Assembly: GCF_902364365.1 (NCBI RefSeq)
Contig: NZ_CABJDN010000010.1
Span: 124,001 to 188,000 of the forward strand
DNA from: Bacteroides intestinalis
GTDB lineage: Bacteria; Bacteroidota; Bacteroidia; Bacteroidales; Bacteroidaceae
Direction: 5' to 3'
DNA length: 64,000 bases
Shown here piece by piece: positions 26,150 through 37,000 of this stretch. A program made the translations under genes and the position numbers. Numbering within the stretch: the first letter of the stretch is position 1; each line of letters opens with the position of its first letter. The notes beneath the pieces were generated by a model. It saw only the letters and a program-made list of their open reading frames with translations, did no database searches and was not told where the DNA came from.

Positions 26150-28501
26150 ATGAAAAAGAAATTATTAATGCTTGCCCTGCTCATCTGGACAACTCATATC
26201 TTTGCACAGAAGCAGGTACACATCAAAGACTGTTTCGATTTTGACTGGAAATTCACCTTAAGTGATAATCCTGAATATGCAAAACCTGATTATGCAGATG
26301 TCAGTTGGGAAGATATTCAGTTGCCACACGACTGGAACATCAAGCAGGAATTCGATATAAAGGCAGGCGGTTCCGCAGCCTATCTTCCGGAAGGGATCGG
26401 CTGGTACCGAAAAACATTCAAAGTTCCTTCTTCCTATCAGGGACGCCACGTATCCATCCTCTTCGATGGTATATTCCAGCAAAGTGATGTATACATAAAC
26501 GGACAGCACTTAGGATACCGTCCTTATGGCTTCTGCAGTATCGAATACGATATGACACCTTACATCCATTACGATAAGGAGAATACCATTGCTGTAAGAG
26601 TAAATACGACAGGCGGAAGACCACGCTGGTACTCAGGAGCCGGTATCTATCGTCACGTCTGGCTTCAGGCTGTGAATCCTGTGCATGTGGCGACTTATGG
26701 TACCTACATTACAACACCTGAAGTCAATAATGAGAAAGCGGAAATACATATCGTGACAACTCTTTCCAATAAAACAGAAAAGGAACAAACAATAACAGTT
26801 CTGCAACGTGTATTTGATGCAACCGACAGACTGATTACGAAAAGTAACAGTTCCCAAATCGTGATAAATGCCGGAACCACAGCAGACCTGACACAGAATT
26901 TTTCATTGTCTTCTCCCCAACGTTGGAGTATCGAAAAACCCAATATGTACCGGATGGAAACCACTGTGAAAATCGGTAGTAAAGTAACTGACGTCTATAC
27001 TACCCCGTTTGGCATCCGCACTTTCCGCTTCGACAAAGACAAGGGCTTTTTCCTCAATGATAAACATGTGAAGTTAAAAGGTATGTGCTTGCATCAGGAT
27101 GCCGGAAGTCTGGGAACTGCCGTACCAGATCGTTCTTACGAACGTCGCCTCGAAATATTGAAAGAATACGGTTGCAATGCCATCCGCTGCGCCCATAACC
27201 AACCTTCACCTGAGTTTCTCGATATGTGTGACCGCATGGGCTTTGTAGTTATAGACGAAGCTTTTGATAAATGGAAATCAGGTTATTATGAAAAATATTT
27301 CGATAAATGGTGGCAAAAAGATATGACGGACATGATAGTACGCGATCGAAATCATCCCAGCATCATCCTTTGGAGTATTGGCAATGAGGTACAGGAAGCA
27401 TGGGATAACAGCAATACCGGAGTGGAGCGTGCTCGTATGCTACAAGACTTTGTACATAAACTCGAACCAAGCCGTCCAGCTACGCTGGCTGCCCAGAACG
27501 GACATCAGGAAGCTTTTGCCGGAGTGACCGATGTAATAGGCTACAACTATCTGGAAGCACGTATGTTATCTGACCGCCGTAAGTATCCGGAAAGAATATT
27601 CCTAATCTCAGAGGAGTTGCCTTACTTCAGAGGTGAAGAAGGCAGAATACGTAGTTATACGCCCCTAAATCCCTGGCAGATAGTAGCAGAAAATGATTTC
27701 GTGGCAGGAGGTTTCATCTGGTCTGGTGTAGATTATCTGGGTGAGGCGGGATGGCCCAGTAAAGGTTGGCCTAATGGTTTGTTTGATATCTGCATGTTCG
27801 AGAAACCACGTGCAGCTTATCATCGCGCCATGTGGAATCCTGAGCCAATGGTTAGGATAGCTGTAGTAGATCCGTCACTCAACATTGATCACGGCAGAGA
27901 CCTGTGGCAATGGCCTAAAATGGCTGCACATTGGAATTTCCCACAATCATATCGGGGAATGGTTATGGAGATACGTACTACCACCAACTGCGAAAGTATA
28001 GAACTGTATCTGGATGATAAACTAATGGGAAAACAGGAAACAGCCAACTTTACCAATAACACCATTGTATGGTATTTACCTTATAATCCAGGTAAACTGG
28101 AAGCTAAAGGTTATAACGGTGACAAAGAAGTGGCACACTATCAATTGGTAACGTCTAAGAATGCAGCCAACGCTATTATCAACGCCGACCGCACAAAGAT
28201 AAAGGCTGACGGACAAGATCTTTCACATATCACTATCAATCTGATAGATTCAGATGGAAATCCGGTGCAGACAGATGATCGTAAAGTGACGGTAAAGATA
28301 GAAGGAGACGGTAAATTCCTGGGGATAGACAACGGGGACTTGCGTCGGCAAAAGTCATTCGCCGGCAATGAGTTGAATACTTACTTCGGAAAAGCACTGG
28401 TAATTGTACAGTCTACCCGGAAAGCCGGAAAGATGAAAGTATATATGACTGTAGAAGGGATTGAAGAAAATTATATCATAGAAATCGATACAGACATCTA
28501 A
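26150..28501 (+). CDS. GH2 beta-galactosidase-like enzyme
   Basis: 783 residues with signal peptide (HIFAQ). The GH2 domains run in order: jelly-roll (FDFDWKFTL, ISILFDGIFQQSDVYING-like), Ig-like, TIM barrel and two C-terminal beta domains (DUF4982-like and an invasin-type fold). Catalytic residues are Glu413 in SIGNEVQEAW (acid/base) and Glu488 in FLISEE (nucleophile). The frame opens at 26075, but the ATG at 26150 begins the signal peptide. It could be a beta-galactosidase or another GH2 activity. It is a separate transcription unit behind a 21-bp GTAA array and ends at the shared hairpin 28508-28543. Confidence 0.92.
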   Translation: MKKKLLMLALLIWTTHIFAQKQVHIKDCFDFDWKFTLSDNPEYAKPDYADVSWEDIQLPHDWNIKQEFDIKAGGSAAYLPEGIGWYRKTFKVPSSYQGRHVSILFDGIFQQSDVYINGQHLGYRPYGFCSIEYDMTPYIHYDKENTIAVRVNTTGGRPRWYSGAGIYRHVWLQAVNPVHVATYGTYITTPEVNNEKAEIHIVTTLSNKTEKEQTITVLQRVFDATDRLITKSNSSQIVINAGTTADLTQNFSLSSPQRWSIEKPNMYRMETTVKIGSKVTDVYTTPFGIRTFRFDKDKGFFLNDKHVKLKGMCLHQDAGSLGTAVPDRSYERRLEILKEYGCNAIRCAHNQPSPEFLDMCDRMGFVVIDEAFDKWKSGYYEKYFDKWWQKDMTDMIVRDRNHPSIILWSIGNEVQEAWDNSNTGVERARMLQDFVHKLEPSRPATLAAQNGHQEAFAGVTDVIGYNYLEARMLSDRRKYPERIFLISEELPYFRGEEGRIRSYTPLNPWQIVAENDFVAGGFIWSGVDYLGEAGWPSKGWPNGLFDICMFEKPRAAYHRAMWNPEPMVRIAVVDPSLNIDHGRDLWQWPKMAAHWNFPQSYRGMVMEIRTTTNCESIELYLDDKLMGKQETANFTNNTIVWYLPYNPGKLEAKGYNGDKEVAHYQLVTSKNAANAIINADRTKIKADGQDLSHITINLIDSDGNPVQTDDRKVTVKIEGDGKFLGIDNGDLRRQKSFAGNELNTYFGKALVIVQSTRKAGKMKVYMTVEGIEENYIIEIDTDI

Positions 28502-28507
28502 ATAAAG

Positions 28508-28543
28508 AAATGCCGCTTTCCGTAAGTACGAGAAGCGGCATTT
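28508..28543. terminator. bidirectional hairpin terminator
   Basis: A perfect 11-bp inverted repeat (28508-28518 with 28533-28543), A-rich on the left and T-rich on the right, lies between the convergent GH2 and SusD genes. Confidence 0.85.
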
Positions 28544-28583
28544 TACAAGCAACCTTCACAGGTTATGATCTATCTAATACCCA

Positions 28584-30593
28584 TCAATATCCCGGATTCT
28601 GATAAGCAGCCTTTTCCTCTACTGTCATTTCCAAAGCATTTAGCTGCCCGGTAGGAATAGGACGCAAATAATGATTTGGTTTTATATTACGAGTATAAGT
28701 GTGTTTTTGGTGGCTACCGGGTACACTCATCGTTCCGATAGGTTTACCATCATTCGTTCCGCTACCTATCTCATAAGTAGTAGCATATTCTATCAACTTC
28801 TGCGTACGAACTAAATCCAACCAACGCATACCTTCACCGAAGTATTCACGGCTGCGTTCATCAAGAATATAATTAATATCTATGGTAGCTGGTGTAAGAC
28901 TGATCATTGTTGCACTATTATCCTCTTGCTTGGCTACGTTACCATTATTATCCCAACGCCACTTACCGGCACGAGCACGGATAATATTAATCAACCCCCT
29001 TGCACTTCCATCATTGGCATATGTTCCGGTAACAGTTTTCGTTGTAGCACCTTTCACAGCTGCCTCGGCTGCAACAAAGAACAATTCGGAGAAGTAGGCG
29101 ATGTTGACAGGACGGGTAATCCCCCCATTAGGTTCACCAAGTCCGTCACCATTGTTGGTGCGATAAGTACCCAATTTCCAGAGATTCGGATACCTGCCAC
29201 GGCTAATGTGACTGGGAGCAATAACATAATCACTTCTTCCATTCATCACACCTGCTGCAACAGCACTGGCTTTGGCTGCACTGGAATCATAATTGATATC
29301 CCCTTCATTTGCCGGGTCTTCATCAAGGAATGTCAGGATAGCATCACCCGGATGTACTGCCAGACCATTGGCATTGTACAACGTATTATCACTCACACTG
29401 CCTTTTGTCCAGTTTCCACGGAAAGTAGTTACGAAAGTACCGTCGTAACGTGAGTCATTAGTTTTATCGGCAAAAGTATTTTGGAATACGCCAATCGGAG
29501 GAGCCATACAACTCCATGGACGCCCATAAGCCTGAGCGGCTTCACGTTGCACGGACTCTACCTCTTTTGATGTACCGTCTGATAATTTCTGGGTACTCCG
29601 GATCAATGTATAATTCCATGTAGCAAACCATACGATCTGATTACCCGGGGCACCACCACCAAAATAAGAATGACTTTGTCCGTCATAGAATTCGCTACTC
29701 TCCGTATGATCTGCATAAAGCAGTACTTCAGCATTGCGGTCGTTGGAACCAAGATGTACATCATAGTAATAATCAAGCAGCCTGAACGGACCGGGATTTT
29801 CAATACCTTCTACTGCCAAATTATATGCCTGCTGGAAATACCATGCTTTATCATGACCGTCAGGATCAGTTCTCGGACATTCGGGATAGGTAGGAATAGT
29901 GCTTTCAAGCCACCAACCATAAGTAAGATATGCTTTTGCCAACATAAGGCGTGCCAGAGTCTTGGTTGCACCTCCTGTTACACGTCCTGTTTCGGGTAAA
30001 AGTTCTATCGCCAACTTCAGGTCAGGGAATACGGCTTTTGTATATACCTCAGGAACTGTGTTACGTACGGAATAACGCATAGGAGTAGTATTGAACTTCA
30101 ACTCACCCGAACCTAAATCCAAAGGTACTCCACCAAAAGTCTGCACCAGTTGGAAATAGTCAAAAGCACGGAAGAAACGAGCTTCGGCAATTAGCGCATC
30201 AGATACTCCGGCTTCAGCGCCATTTTCTATCACACCGCTTGCAGTATTGATATTAGGAAATGCAGCATTCCACAATGCATCCGAACGTACTGTATTCGCA
30301 GCATAATTGCCCACACCTTCCGTCAAGTCAATATCCTTGAAGTTATTGTCAGCACTCCACGCAAAAGTATATTCATCGGTGGGCATCTGGCAAGCAGCAT
30401 AATAATACTGTCCGTAGAATTGGCGCAAATGGGCATACATAGCTGTCAATCCACCCATCACACCTGTCTCAGTTTTGAAGAAAGTAGGATCATAACTGCT
30501 ACGTGGCTGTTCATTCAATATATCGGAACATCCTGTCAGGGAGAGCGAGAATAACGCTGCACCCAAGATGAGTTTTGTATATAACTTTTTCAT
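28584..30593 (-). CDS. SusD-like surface glycan-binding lipoprotein (pair 1)
   Basis: 669 residues with lipobox SLTGC. It has the RagB/SusD fold: N-terminal TPR-like helices (MGGLTAMYAHLRQFY, ARFFRAFDYFQLVQTFGGVPL), a long variable ligand-binding middle, and the conserved end YILDERSREYFGEGMRWLDLVRTQ with a final HYLRPIPTGQLNAL. It is longer than average for SusD, largely from insertions in the middle. It forms the lid of the SusC channel and binds the imported oligosaccharide. It lies 20 bases downstream of its SusC partner on the same strand. Confidence 0.96.
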   Translation of the reverse strand: MKKLYTKLILGAALFSLSLTGCSDILNEQPRSSYDPTFFKTETGVMGGLTAMYAHLRQFYGQYYYAACQMPTDEYTFAWSADNNFKDIDLTEGVGNYAANTVRSDALWNAAFPNINTASGVIENGAEAGVSDALIAEARFFRAFDYFQLVQTFGGVPLDLGSGELKFNTTPMRYSVRNTVPEVYTKAVFPDLKLAIELLPETGRVTGGATKTLARLMLAKAYLTYGWWLESTIPTYPECPRTDPDGHDKAWYFQQAYNLAVEGIENPGPFRLLDYYYDVHLGSNDRNAEVLLYADHTESSEFYDGQSHSYFGGGAPGNQIVWFATWNYTLIRSTQKLSDGTSKEVESVQREAAQAYGRPWSCMAPPIGVFQNTFADKTNDSRYDGTFVTTFRGNWTKGSVSDNTLYNANGLAVHPGDAILTFLDEDPANEGDINYDSSAAKASAVAAGVMNGRSDYVIAPSHISRGRYPNLWKLGTYRTNNGDGLGEPNGGITRPVNIAYFSELFFVAAEAAVKGATTKTVTGTYANDGSARGLINIIRARAGKWRWDNNGNVAKQEDNSATMISLTPATIDINYILDERSREYFGEGMRWLDLVRTQKLIEYATTYEIGSGTNDGKPIGTMSVPGSHQKHTYTRNIKPNHYLRPIPTGQLNALEMTVEEKAAYQNPGY

Positions 30594-30613
30594 ATTATAT
30601 CTTTTTAGAGGGT

Positions 30614-33600
30614 TTAGAATGTTAAATTAAGGCCTACCAGATAATTACGCGTTGAAGGCGAATTGGTACCTATAATCAGTAAGCGTGATTTAAGATTTCC
30701 AGTTACTGCCTGATTTTCATTACCATAAGAGTTGGGTTCGGGGTCGCAGCCGCTTTCATCATAATAGGGCGAGAAGAAGACAAACGGATTTTGTACTGTA
30801 GCATAAACCCGGAGACTGTTTATACCAAAACGATTTAGCCAATCCTTAGGAACATTGTATCCCAATGTAATGGTACGTATCTTCAGATAAGAAGCATCGA
30901 AATAGCCCAGTGTACTGCCATACTTCGGATTATCACTCTGTTCTATTCCACCCGGTTTCGGATATTTGGCCCCCGTATTTTCCGGTGTCCAGTAATCGAC
31001 CTTCACATTGCCACGTCGTCCTGTCATCATGTTTAAATAACCTGATGATGAATAAAGTGTACTGATAAGGGTACCGCCACTCTTGAATGCACCTACTATG
31101 CTCAGATCAAAGTCTTTGTATGCCACGCGAGTATTGAAGCCACCCTGGAATTTTGGTTCCAATGAAATGATCTGTCTGTCATCGGGACCGATACTACGAG
31201 TAGGTTTACCGTTGGCATCGTATTCACCGGTATATTTTACCTTAATCATACCTGCATTGCCACCCGGTTCCAAAATATCCATCAGTTCTTTTTCATTTTC
31301 CTGCCAAAGTCCGATTTTCTCATAATCGTAAATTACATCAATGGGATGTCCCTTAAACCACCAATTAGTCTCATCTCGGTCAGCACCCGAAGCAAGTGAT
31401 TTCAGCTTATTGCGGTTAGCATAGATATTGACACCCACATCCCAACTCCAGCCATTCACATTTTCCAGGATTACACCGTTAAGCGAGAGTTCGAAACCCT
31501 TATTTTGCGTAGACCCGATGTTTGCCATATAGCTGCCTACACCGGCAGTAGAAGGTAAGCTTACACTAAGTAATACATCTTTAGTATCTTGTACATAGTA
31601 CTCGAACGTACCATAAATGCGATGATTCAAGAATGAGAAGTCCAGACCGTAGTTGTAAGTAGTGGAATATTCCCACCCCAAGTTAGTGTTAGGAAGTTCC
31701 GATACATAATAACCGGTTGCATAAGTATCAGGACCGAAATTATACGGACGAGTAGAAAGAAGACCAAGAGTTTTGTACGGATCAACAGACTGATTGGAGG
31801 TTTCTCCATATCCTACACGTAATTTCAGCTGGTCTACTATGGGAAGTAAATCTTTCCAAAAAGCTTCTTTAGCAATGTTCCATCCAAGAGATATGGCTGG
31901 ATACGTATGCCATTTGTGCCCTGGAGCCAAACGAGAGGAAGCATCAGCACGGAATGTGACACTTGCCATATACTTATCATCATACGAATACATAGCACGT
32001 CCCATCCATGACATCAGACCCGTTTGCTGATAAGCCTGATTACTCGGATTCACTGTAATTTCACCGTTAGCATGTCCCAAATTATAGTATTGGAAATAAC
32101 CGGCAGGAATGTCTCTTGCTGAAACAGCCGATTTATTATAGGTAGTTTGCTCGGCAGAATACATGGCTACTGCATTCACCCGATGTTTTTTGGCAAAGGT
32201 GCGGTCATAAGTCACCAGGTTTTCAATCGTCCAGTTAGTAGTCAACGAATTACTGATGGAAGCAGAAGATGTTGTATTAGGATTCACTTCATTGATTCCT
32301 TGCCCTTTAAAAGAACCACCGTTACTCATACGAAAGTTCAAACCAAGATTGGCACGGTACTTTAAACCTTCTATACCGGGAATTTTCACCTCGCCATATA
32401 CATTATTATAAGAACCGAATGCCTTATCTTCCTGAACCCAAAGGTCTTCTATCCCTTCAAGAACTTCTTTGGGGTAAATATACTGTTCGTCGGTAGCCAT
32501 CTTGACGGTTCTTTTCCAAGTACCATCTTCATTTTTCGGATTCACAAGAGGAGATAAACTCAGTGTTCCGTACAATCCTATATTTCCACCCTCGGTAACA
32601 TTATAGGTATTGTTGGTAACAAAGCCCACTTTGATATATTTGCCTACTTCCTGGTCGAGAGAACCACGCAAAGAAAGACGGTTATACTGTTGTGTAGGTA
32701 CCACACCTTCTTCATGATAGTAGCCCAAGCCGAAACTGTAGTTGTTTGCCTTACCACCACCCGAAACGCTTACATCGTGACTGGAAACAATACCTGTCTG
32801 ATAGAATAAATCCTGCCAGTTAGTATCCATATCATCCGATTCATCGATACCGTTAGTATATTTACCGGCAGCTTTACGAAGAGCTGCAAATTCCTTTCCA
32901 TTCATCATCGGATATTCCTGAGCATCTTTAATACCAAAATATCCATTATAACTTATTTGCGCTTTCTGTTCGGTATAACCTTTATGAGTGGTTACCATAA
33001 TTACACCATTAGCACCGCGCGAACCATAAATGGCTGTAGACGAAGCATCTTTCAGAATATCGAGGCTCTTGATATCATTCGGATTAATATCAGATAACGA
33101 ACCGGCAAATGGAATGCCATCCAATACTACCAACGGGTCGTTACTGGCATTGAGCGAACGCGTACCACGCACACGTATCTGCATGGAAGCACCCGGCCTT
33201 GAAGAGGTTTGCGACATATCTACACCAGCAACACGTCCTTGCAAAGCGGATGAAATGTTACCCGTCTGTACTGCCCGAAGGTCATCGCCACGCATAGAAG
33301 AAATAGAACCGGTAACATCAGAACGCTTTGCCGTACCGTAACCGATAACAACTACTTCTTCCAAAGTTTTTGAATCTTCCTGCAAGGTAATGTTCAATGG
33401 GGCAGTTCCTGCCTTTACTTCCTGTGTCACATATCCTATAAAGGAAATAACAAGCACAGCATCCTTCTTTACCTGTAACGTAAAATCTCCATCCAAACCG
33501 GTAATAATACCATTGGTAGTTCCTTTTTCTACAACACTGGCACCGATAACTGGTTCACCGAGTGCGTCTTTTACAATACCTTTCACTGTAACATTCTGTG

Positions 33601-33676
33601 AGAATGCACATAGTGGTATCAGGCATAACAATAATAATAGCCCTAAAGGCTTAAAATAATGATTGGTGCTTTTCAT
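30614..33676 (-). CDS. SusC-like TonB-dependent outer-membrane importer (pair 1)
   Basis: 1,020 residues from the ATG at 33676, which begins a normal signal peptide (LGLLLLLCLIPLCAFSQ); the frame is open to 33748. A carboxypeptidase-regulatory-like domain (about 30-105, VKGIVKDALGEPVIGASV) is followed by the TonB-box/plug region (LEEVVVIGYGT, IRGTRSLNASNDPLVVLDG, STAIYGSRGANGVI-type motif) and a 22-strand barrel ending in NLTF. With SusD it imports the oligosaccharide handled by the neighbouring GH enzymes. A -7 box at 33826-33833 and a GTAAC array lie upstream, shared with HTCS 2. Confidence 0.96.
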   Translation of the reverse strand: MKSTNHYFKPLGLLLLLCLIPLCAFSQNVTVKGIVKDALGEPVIGASVVEKGTTNGIITGLDGDFTLQVKKDAVLVISFIGYVTQEVKAGTAPLNITLQEDSKTLEEVVVIGYGTAKRSDVTGSISSMRGDDLRAVQTGNISSALQGRVAGVDMSQTSSRPGASMQIRVRGTRSLNASNDPLVVLDGIPFAGSLSDINPNDIKSLDILKDASSTAIYGSRGANGVIMVTTHKGYTEQKAQISYNGYFGIKDAQEYPMMNGKEFAALRKAAGKYTNGIDESDDMDTNWQDLFYQTGIVSSHDVSVSGGGKANNYSFGLGYYHEEGVVPTQQYNRLSLRGSLDQEVGKYIKVGFVTNNTYNVTEGGNIGLYGTLSLSPLVNPKNEDGTWKRTVKMATDEQYIYPKEVLEGIEDLWVQEDKAFGSYNNVYGEVKIPGIEGLKYRANLGLNFRMSNGGSFKGQGINEVNPNTTSSASISNSLTTNWTIENLVTYDRTFAKKHRVNAVAMYSAEQTTYNKSAVSARDIPAGYFQYYNLGHANGEITVNPSNQAYQQTGLMSWMGRAMYSYDDKYMASVTFRADASSRLAPGHKWHTYPAISLGWNIAKEAFWKDLLPIVDQLKLRVGYGETSNQSVDPYKTLGLLSTRPYNFGPDTYATGYYVSELPNTNLGWEYSTTYNYGLDFSFLNHRIYGTFEYYVQDTKDVLLSVSLPSTAGVGSYMANIGSTQNKGFELSLNGVILENVNGWSWDVGVNIYANRNKLKSLASGADRDETNWWFKGHPIDVIYDYEKIGLWQENEKELMDILEPGGNAGMIKVKYTGEYDANGKPTRSIGPDDRQIISLEPKFQGGFNTRVAYKDFDLSIVGAFKSGGTLISTLYSSSGYLNMMTGRRGNVKVDYWTPENTGAKYPKPGGIEQSDNPKYGSTLGYFDASYLKIRTITLGYNVPKDWLNRFGINSLRVYATVQNPFVFFSPYYDESGCDPEPNSYGNENQAVTGNLKSRLLIIGTNSPSTRNYLVGLNLTF

Positions 33677-33825
33677 AAAACCATTAATTAAATTAGTGAT
33701 ACAAATTGTTGATTTAAGTCGAGGGGTGTCGCAAAATTGCTTTTTCATGTCTTCATATTATCGAAATTAAAAGTTAAACAATCCTATTATTTAAGGTATT
33801 ACATGTATTCCTTTTTCAGATATGG

Positions 33826-33833
33826 CAAATGTA
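33826..33833 (-). promoter_or_regulatory. Bacteroides -7 box (TACATTTG) for SusC 1
   Basis: Minus-strand match to TAnnTTTG, about 150 bases upstream of the SusC ATG and 32 bases downstream of the last GTAAC site. Confidence 0.5.
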
Positions 33834-33864
33834 GATTATAAAGAAATGAAACCGCTGTCATGAG

Positions 33865-33932
33865 GTTACACAAATATAATATGAAGAGTACATAACTTTT
33901 CGCTACGTTACAAAACCTTATATATGGGTTAC
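33865..33932 (-). promoter_or_regulatory. 21-bp GTAAC direct-repeat array upstream of SusC 1
   Basis: Read on the minus strand GTAAC begins at 33932, 33911 and 33869, with a weaker GTACT at 33891, so four units lie at 20-22 bp spacing. The extended word ATGTAACC also occurs in the array before GH2. This is likely the operator for the HTCS encoded next door. Confidence 0.65.
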
Positions 33933-34018
33933 ATTCTCATCAGAAAACAAGCAGAGAAACAATACTTTTACAAAAATCAGACTATTTGGAGGCACTTGTA
34001 AATCAGCAATTTTTATAC

Positions 34019-34026
34019 TAAGTTTG
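34019..34026 (+). promoter_or_regulatory. Bacteroides -7 box (TAAGTTTG)
   Basis: Match to TAnnTTTG, 27 bases upstream of the HTCS 2 ATG at 34054. It makes the TTG start of the longer frame (34024) impossible from this promoter. Confidence 0.5.
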
Positions 34027-34053
34027 TATTGCATATCTCATTCATCTAACACT

Positions 34054-37000
34054 ATGAACAGTAAAATAATCAAGTACATCATCATTATACTATTGTTACC
34101 GGTAGTTCCGCTAAAAGCGACAGCACAAACGGGAATCTATTACTCTACCAACGGTCAACTCAGTAGTAGCCTCATCAACCAGCTATATCAAGACCATAGA
34201 GGTTTTATCTGGATATCTACCGAATTCGGACTGAACAAGTTCGATGGTACTCACTTTATTCATTATAAACACATAGACAATGATTCAACTTCCCTGATTA
34301 ATAATCATGTAAGAGGTGTTTTCGAAGACAGTTACCGAAATCTATGGATAAGGTGTCTGGGGGGATTGATGCTATACCACCCAGAAACAGACAATTTTGA
34401 ACTGATAAAAATAGAAGGAAAAGAAGGACGTCATGTAACAAATATCATGGAATTACATAACGGTGAAGTCTGGGGAATCACCACTGGAGATACTATTTTT
34501 CGTATAAACCTCACACAAAAAGTAATAGAACCTATTGATGAAATCAACCGGAAACTCCGTTTAAAGAGTTTTAGTTCTATCTACGAAGATACACGTAGGA
34601 ATCTCTGGTTTATATCAGAGACACAAGGACTCCTTTGCTTTAACCCAAAATCAGAAGAGATACAACACTTCAAATATCCCGATATCCCAGAAAACAACAT
34701 ATCGGCCATCAAAGAAGATCAAAACGGAAATCTCTTTATCGGAACACTAACCAAAGGACTATGCTTATACAACTGGGAAAAGAAGGTATTTCAACCAATT
34801 CCATATGAGAATAAGCAAGATCTGCCTATCAAACATCTGGCCTTTACAGAAGGGAAACTATTGATAGGTACGGATGGAAAAGGTATAAAAGCCTACAACC
34901 CTGCAACCTACCAAATTGAAGATTATCCAGTCAATGCCGCACCATTCAACTTGGGCACGGCAAAGGTACATAGCATATTGCAAGACAAAGATAAAAACCT
35001 ATGGTTGGGAATATTCCAAAAAGGTATTGTTTTCCTACCTGCACACAGGGAACGGTTTGAATACATTGGGCACAAGCTACTCCACAATAATCCGATAGGT
35101 ACAGGATGCATCATGTCCATCTTCAAAGACAAAGATAACCACTTGTGGATAGGAGCAGACAATGAAGGTATCTTTGAGTTAGATACCAATTATAAACAGG
35201 TCAGACATTATTCCGGAGATACATCTAGTTCCATATCGAATACAATTACAAGTATTTTCCAGGATTCGGATGGTAATATCTGGTTAGGAGCATACGCCAA
35301 AGGTTTGGCTATGCTCAATAAAAAGACAGGTGAATGTAATTACATTCCCCAGCTTCTGCACGAAAAGATTATGAATGTTATTGAAGACGGACAACGCAAT
35401 CTGTATATTGCTACATTGGGGAGCGGCTTATATACTTACAATTTGGATACAAAAGAACTCCGGCAACACAATGTCCCGCGCCAAGAAGGAGTAGGGCAAC
35501 AACCAAATGAACTGAGTAATAACTGGGTAAACATCCTTCTTGCAGATCGTAAAGGATTAATATGGATAGGCGGTTATCAGGGAATATCATGTTATGACCC
35601 CAAGCAAGACTGTTTCAGTAGGACTAACCAGGTTATACCACGTAGTGTAGGCTATAGCCTCCTCGAAGATAAAGAAGGAAATATCTGGGCAGGTACATCC
35701 AGTGGGCTGTATTGCATAAACAATAAGACACAAGAGGTACAAAGATATACCATAGAAGACGGGCTTCCCAATAACATTATTTGTGCAATTTGTGAAGATA
35801 GCCAGCAAAATATATGGGTTAGCACTTACAATGGCATAAGTAAGTTTGAAAGAAAAAGAGAATGTTTTATCAATTACTATGCAGGTGACGGACTACAAGG
35901 GAATGAATTTACTCATGGAGCCTTCTTTCAGGAGAAGAACGGTAAGATATACTTTGGAGGCAGCGATGGAATCACTTATTTCATGCCAGAGCAGATTATA
36001 GAACAGCCGAGAAAGAATGATGTTTATATCACGGACTTCCTTATCTTTAATCAACCTATTAACAAGAATACCTTATCGGGTAATAAACCTATTATTTCAA
36101 CCGCCGTAATCGATGCTAACATCTTCCGCCTCAGCCATCAGGACAACACATTCTGCATTGTTTTCTCCACATTAAGATATGATAACCCTCAGCAGATAAA
36201 ATACCAATATAGAATTAAGGAGTTAGGAGAAGAATGGCAAACAACGGAAACAGGAAATAACCAAGTTACTTACAATAAACTTCCACATGGCAAATACACT
36301 TTCCAGGTATGCGCCATAGAACATGGTAATACATCGGAAATACGTACCATAAATATCGTTATTACTCCACCCTGGTATTTGTCCGGCTGGGCCTATCTTA
36401 TTTATTCCATACTATTTATAATAATTGTATTGGGTATTATAAAATACATCCTCGACCGTATCCGCCAACGACAGGAGATGACAGAGCGTAAGCATCAGGA
36501 AGAGATTAGTGAAGCTAAATTACAATTCTTTATAAATATCTCACATGAGATACGTACACCGATGACTTTAATCATCAATCCGATTGAAAAATTGCTATCA
36601 GAGAACCTTAACCCTGAACTTAACAAAACCTACCTGATGATTTACCGTAATTCCCAACGCATTCTGCGTCTGGTAAACCAGTTAATGGACATGCGGAAAA
36701 TAGATAAGGGACAGATGTTCATGAAATTCAGAGAAACAGATATCGTAGGTTTCATCGAAGACTTAATCCTGACATTCGAGTACATCGCCAAACAAAAGAA
36801 CATTCATCTGACATTCATCCATGAAGCCCCTTCATTAAAAGTCTGGATAGATATGAATAACTTCGACAAGATATTGATGAATCTGTTATCAAATGCATTC
36901 AAATATACCCCTAATAATGGAGAAATCAATATTACGCTGAAACAAGGCAACAGTAATGTTAATGGGCCACTCAAAGAGTATTTCGAGATCATAATAGAAG

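Larger units (their letters stand above)
33677..34053. promoter_or_regulatory. divergent SusC / HTCS 2 intergenic region
   Basis: 377 non-coding bases. A minus-strand -7 box lies at 33826-33833 and a plus-strand one at 34019-34026. Between them is a GTAAC direct-repeat array on the minus strand (33865-33932). The 5' leader of the susC mRNA would be about 140 bases. Confidence 0.65.
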
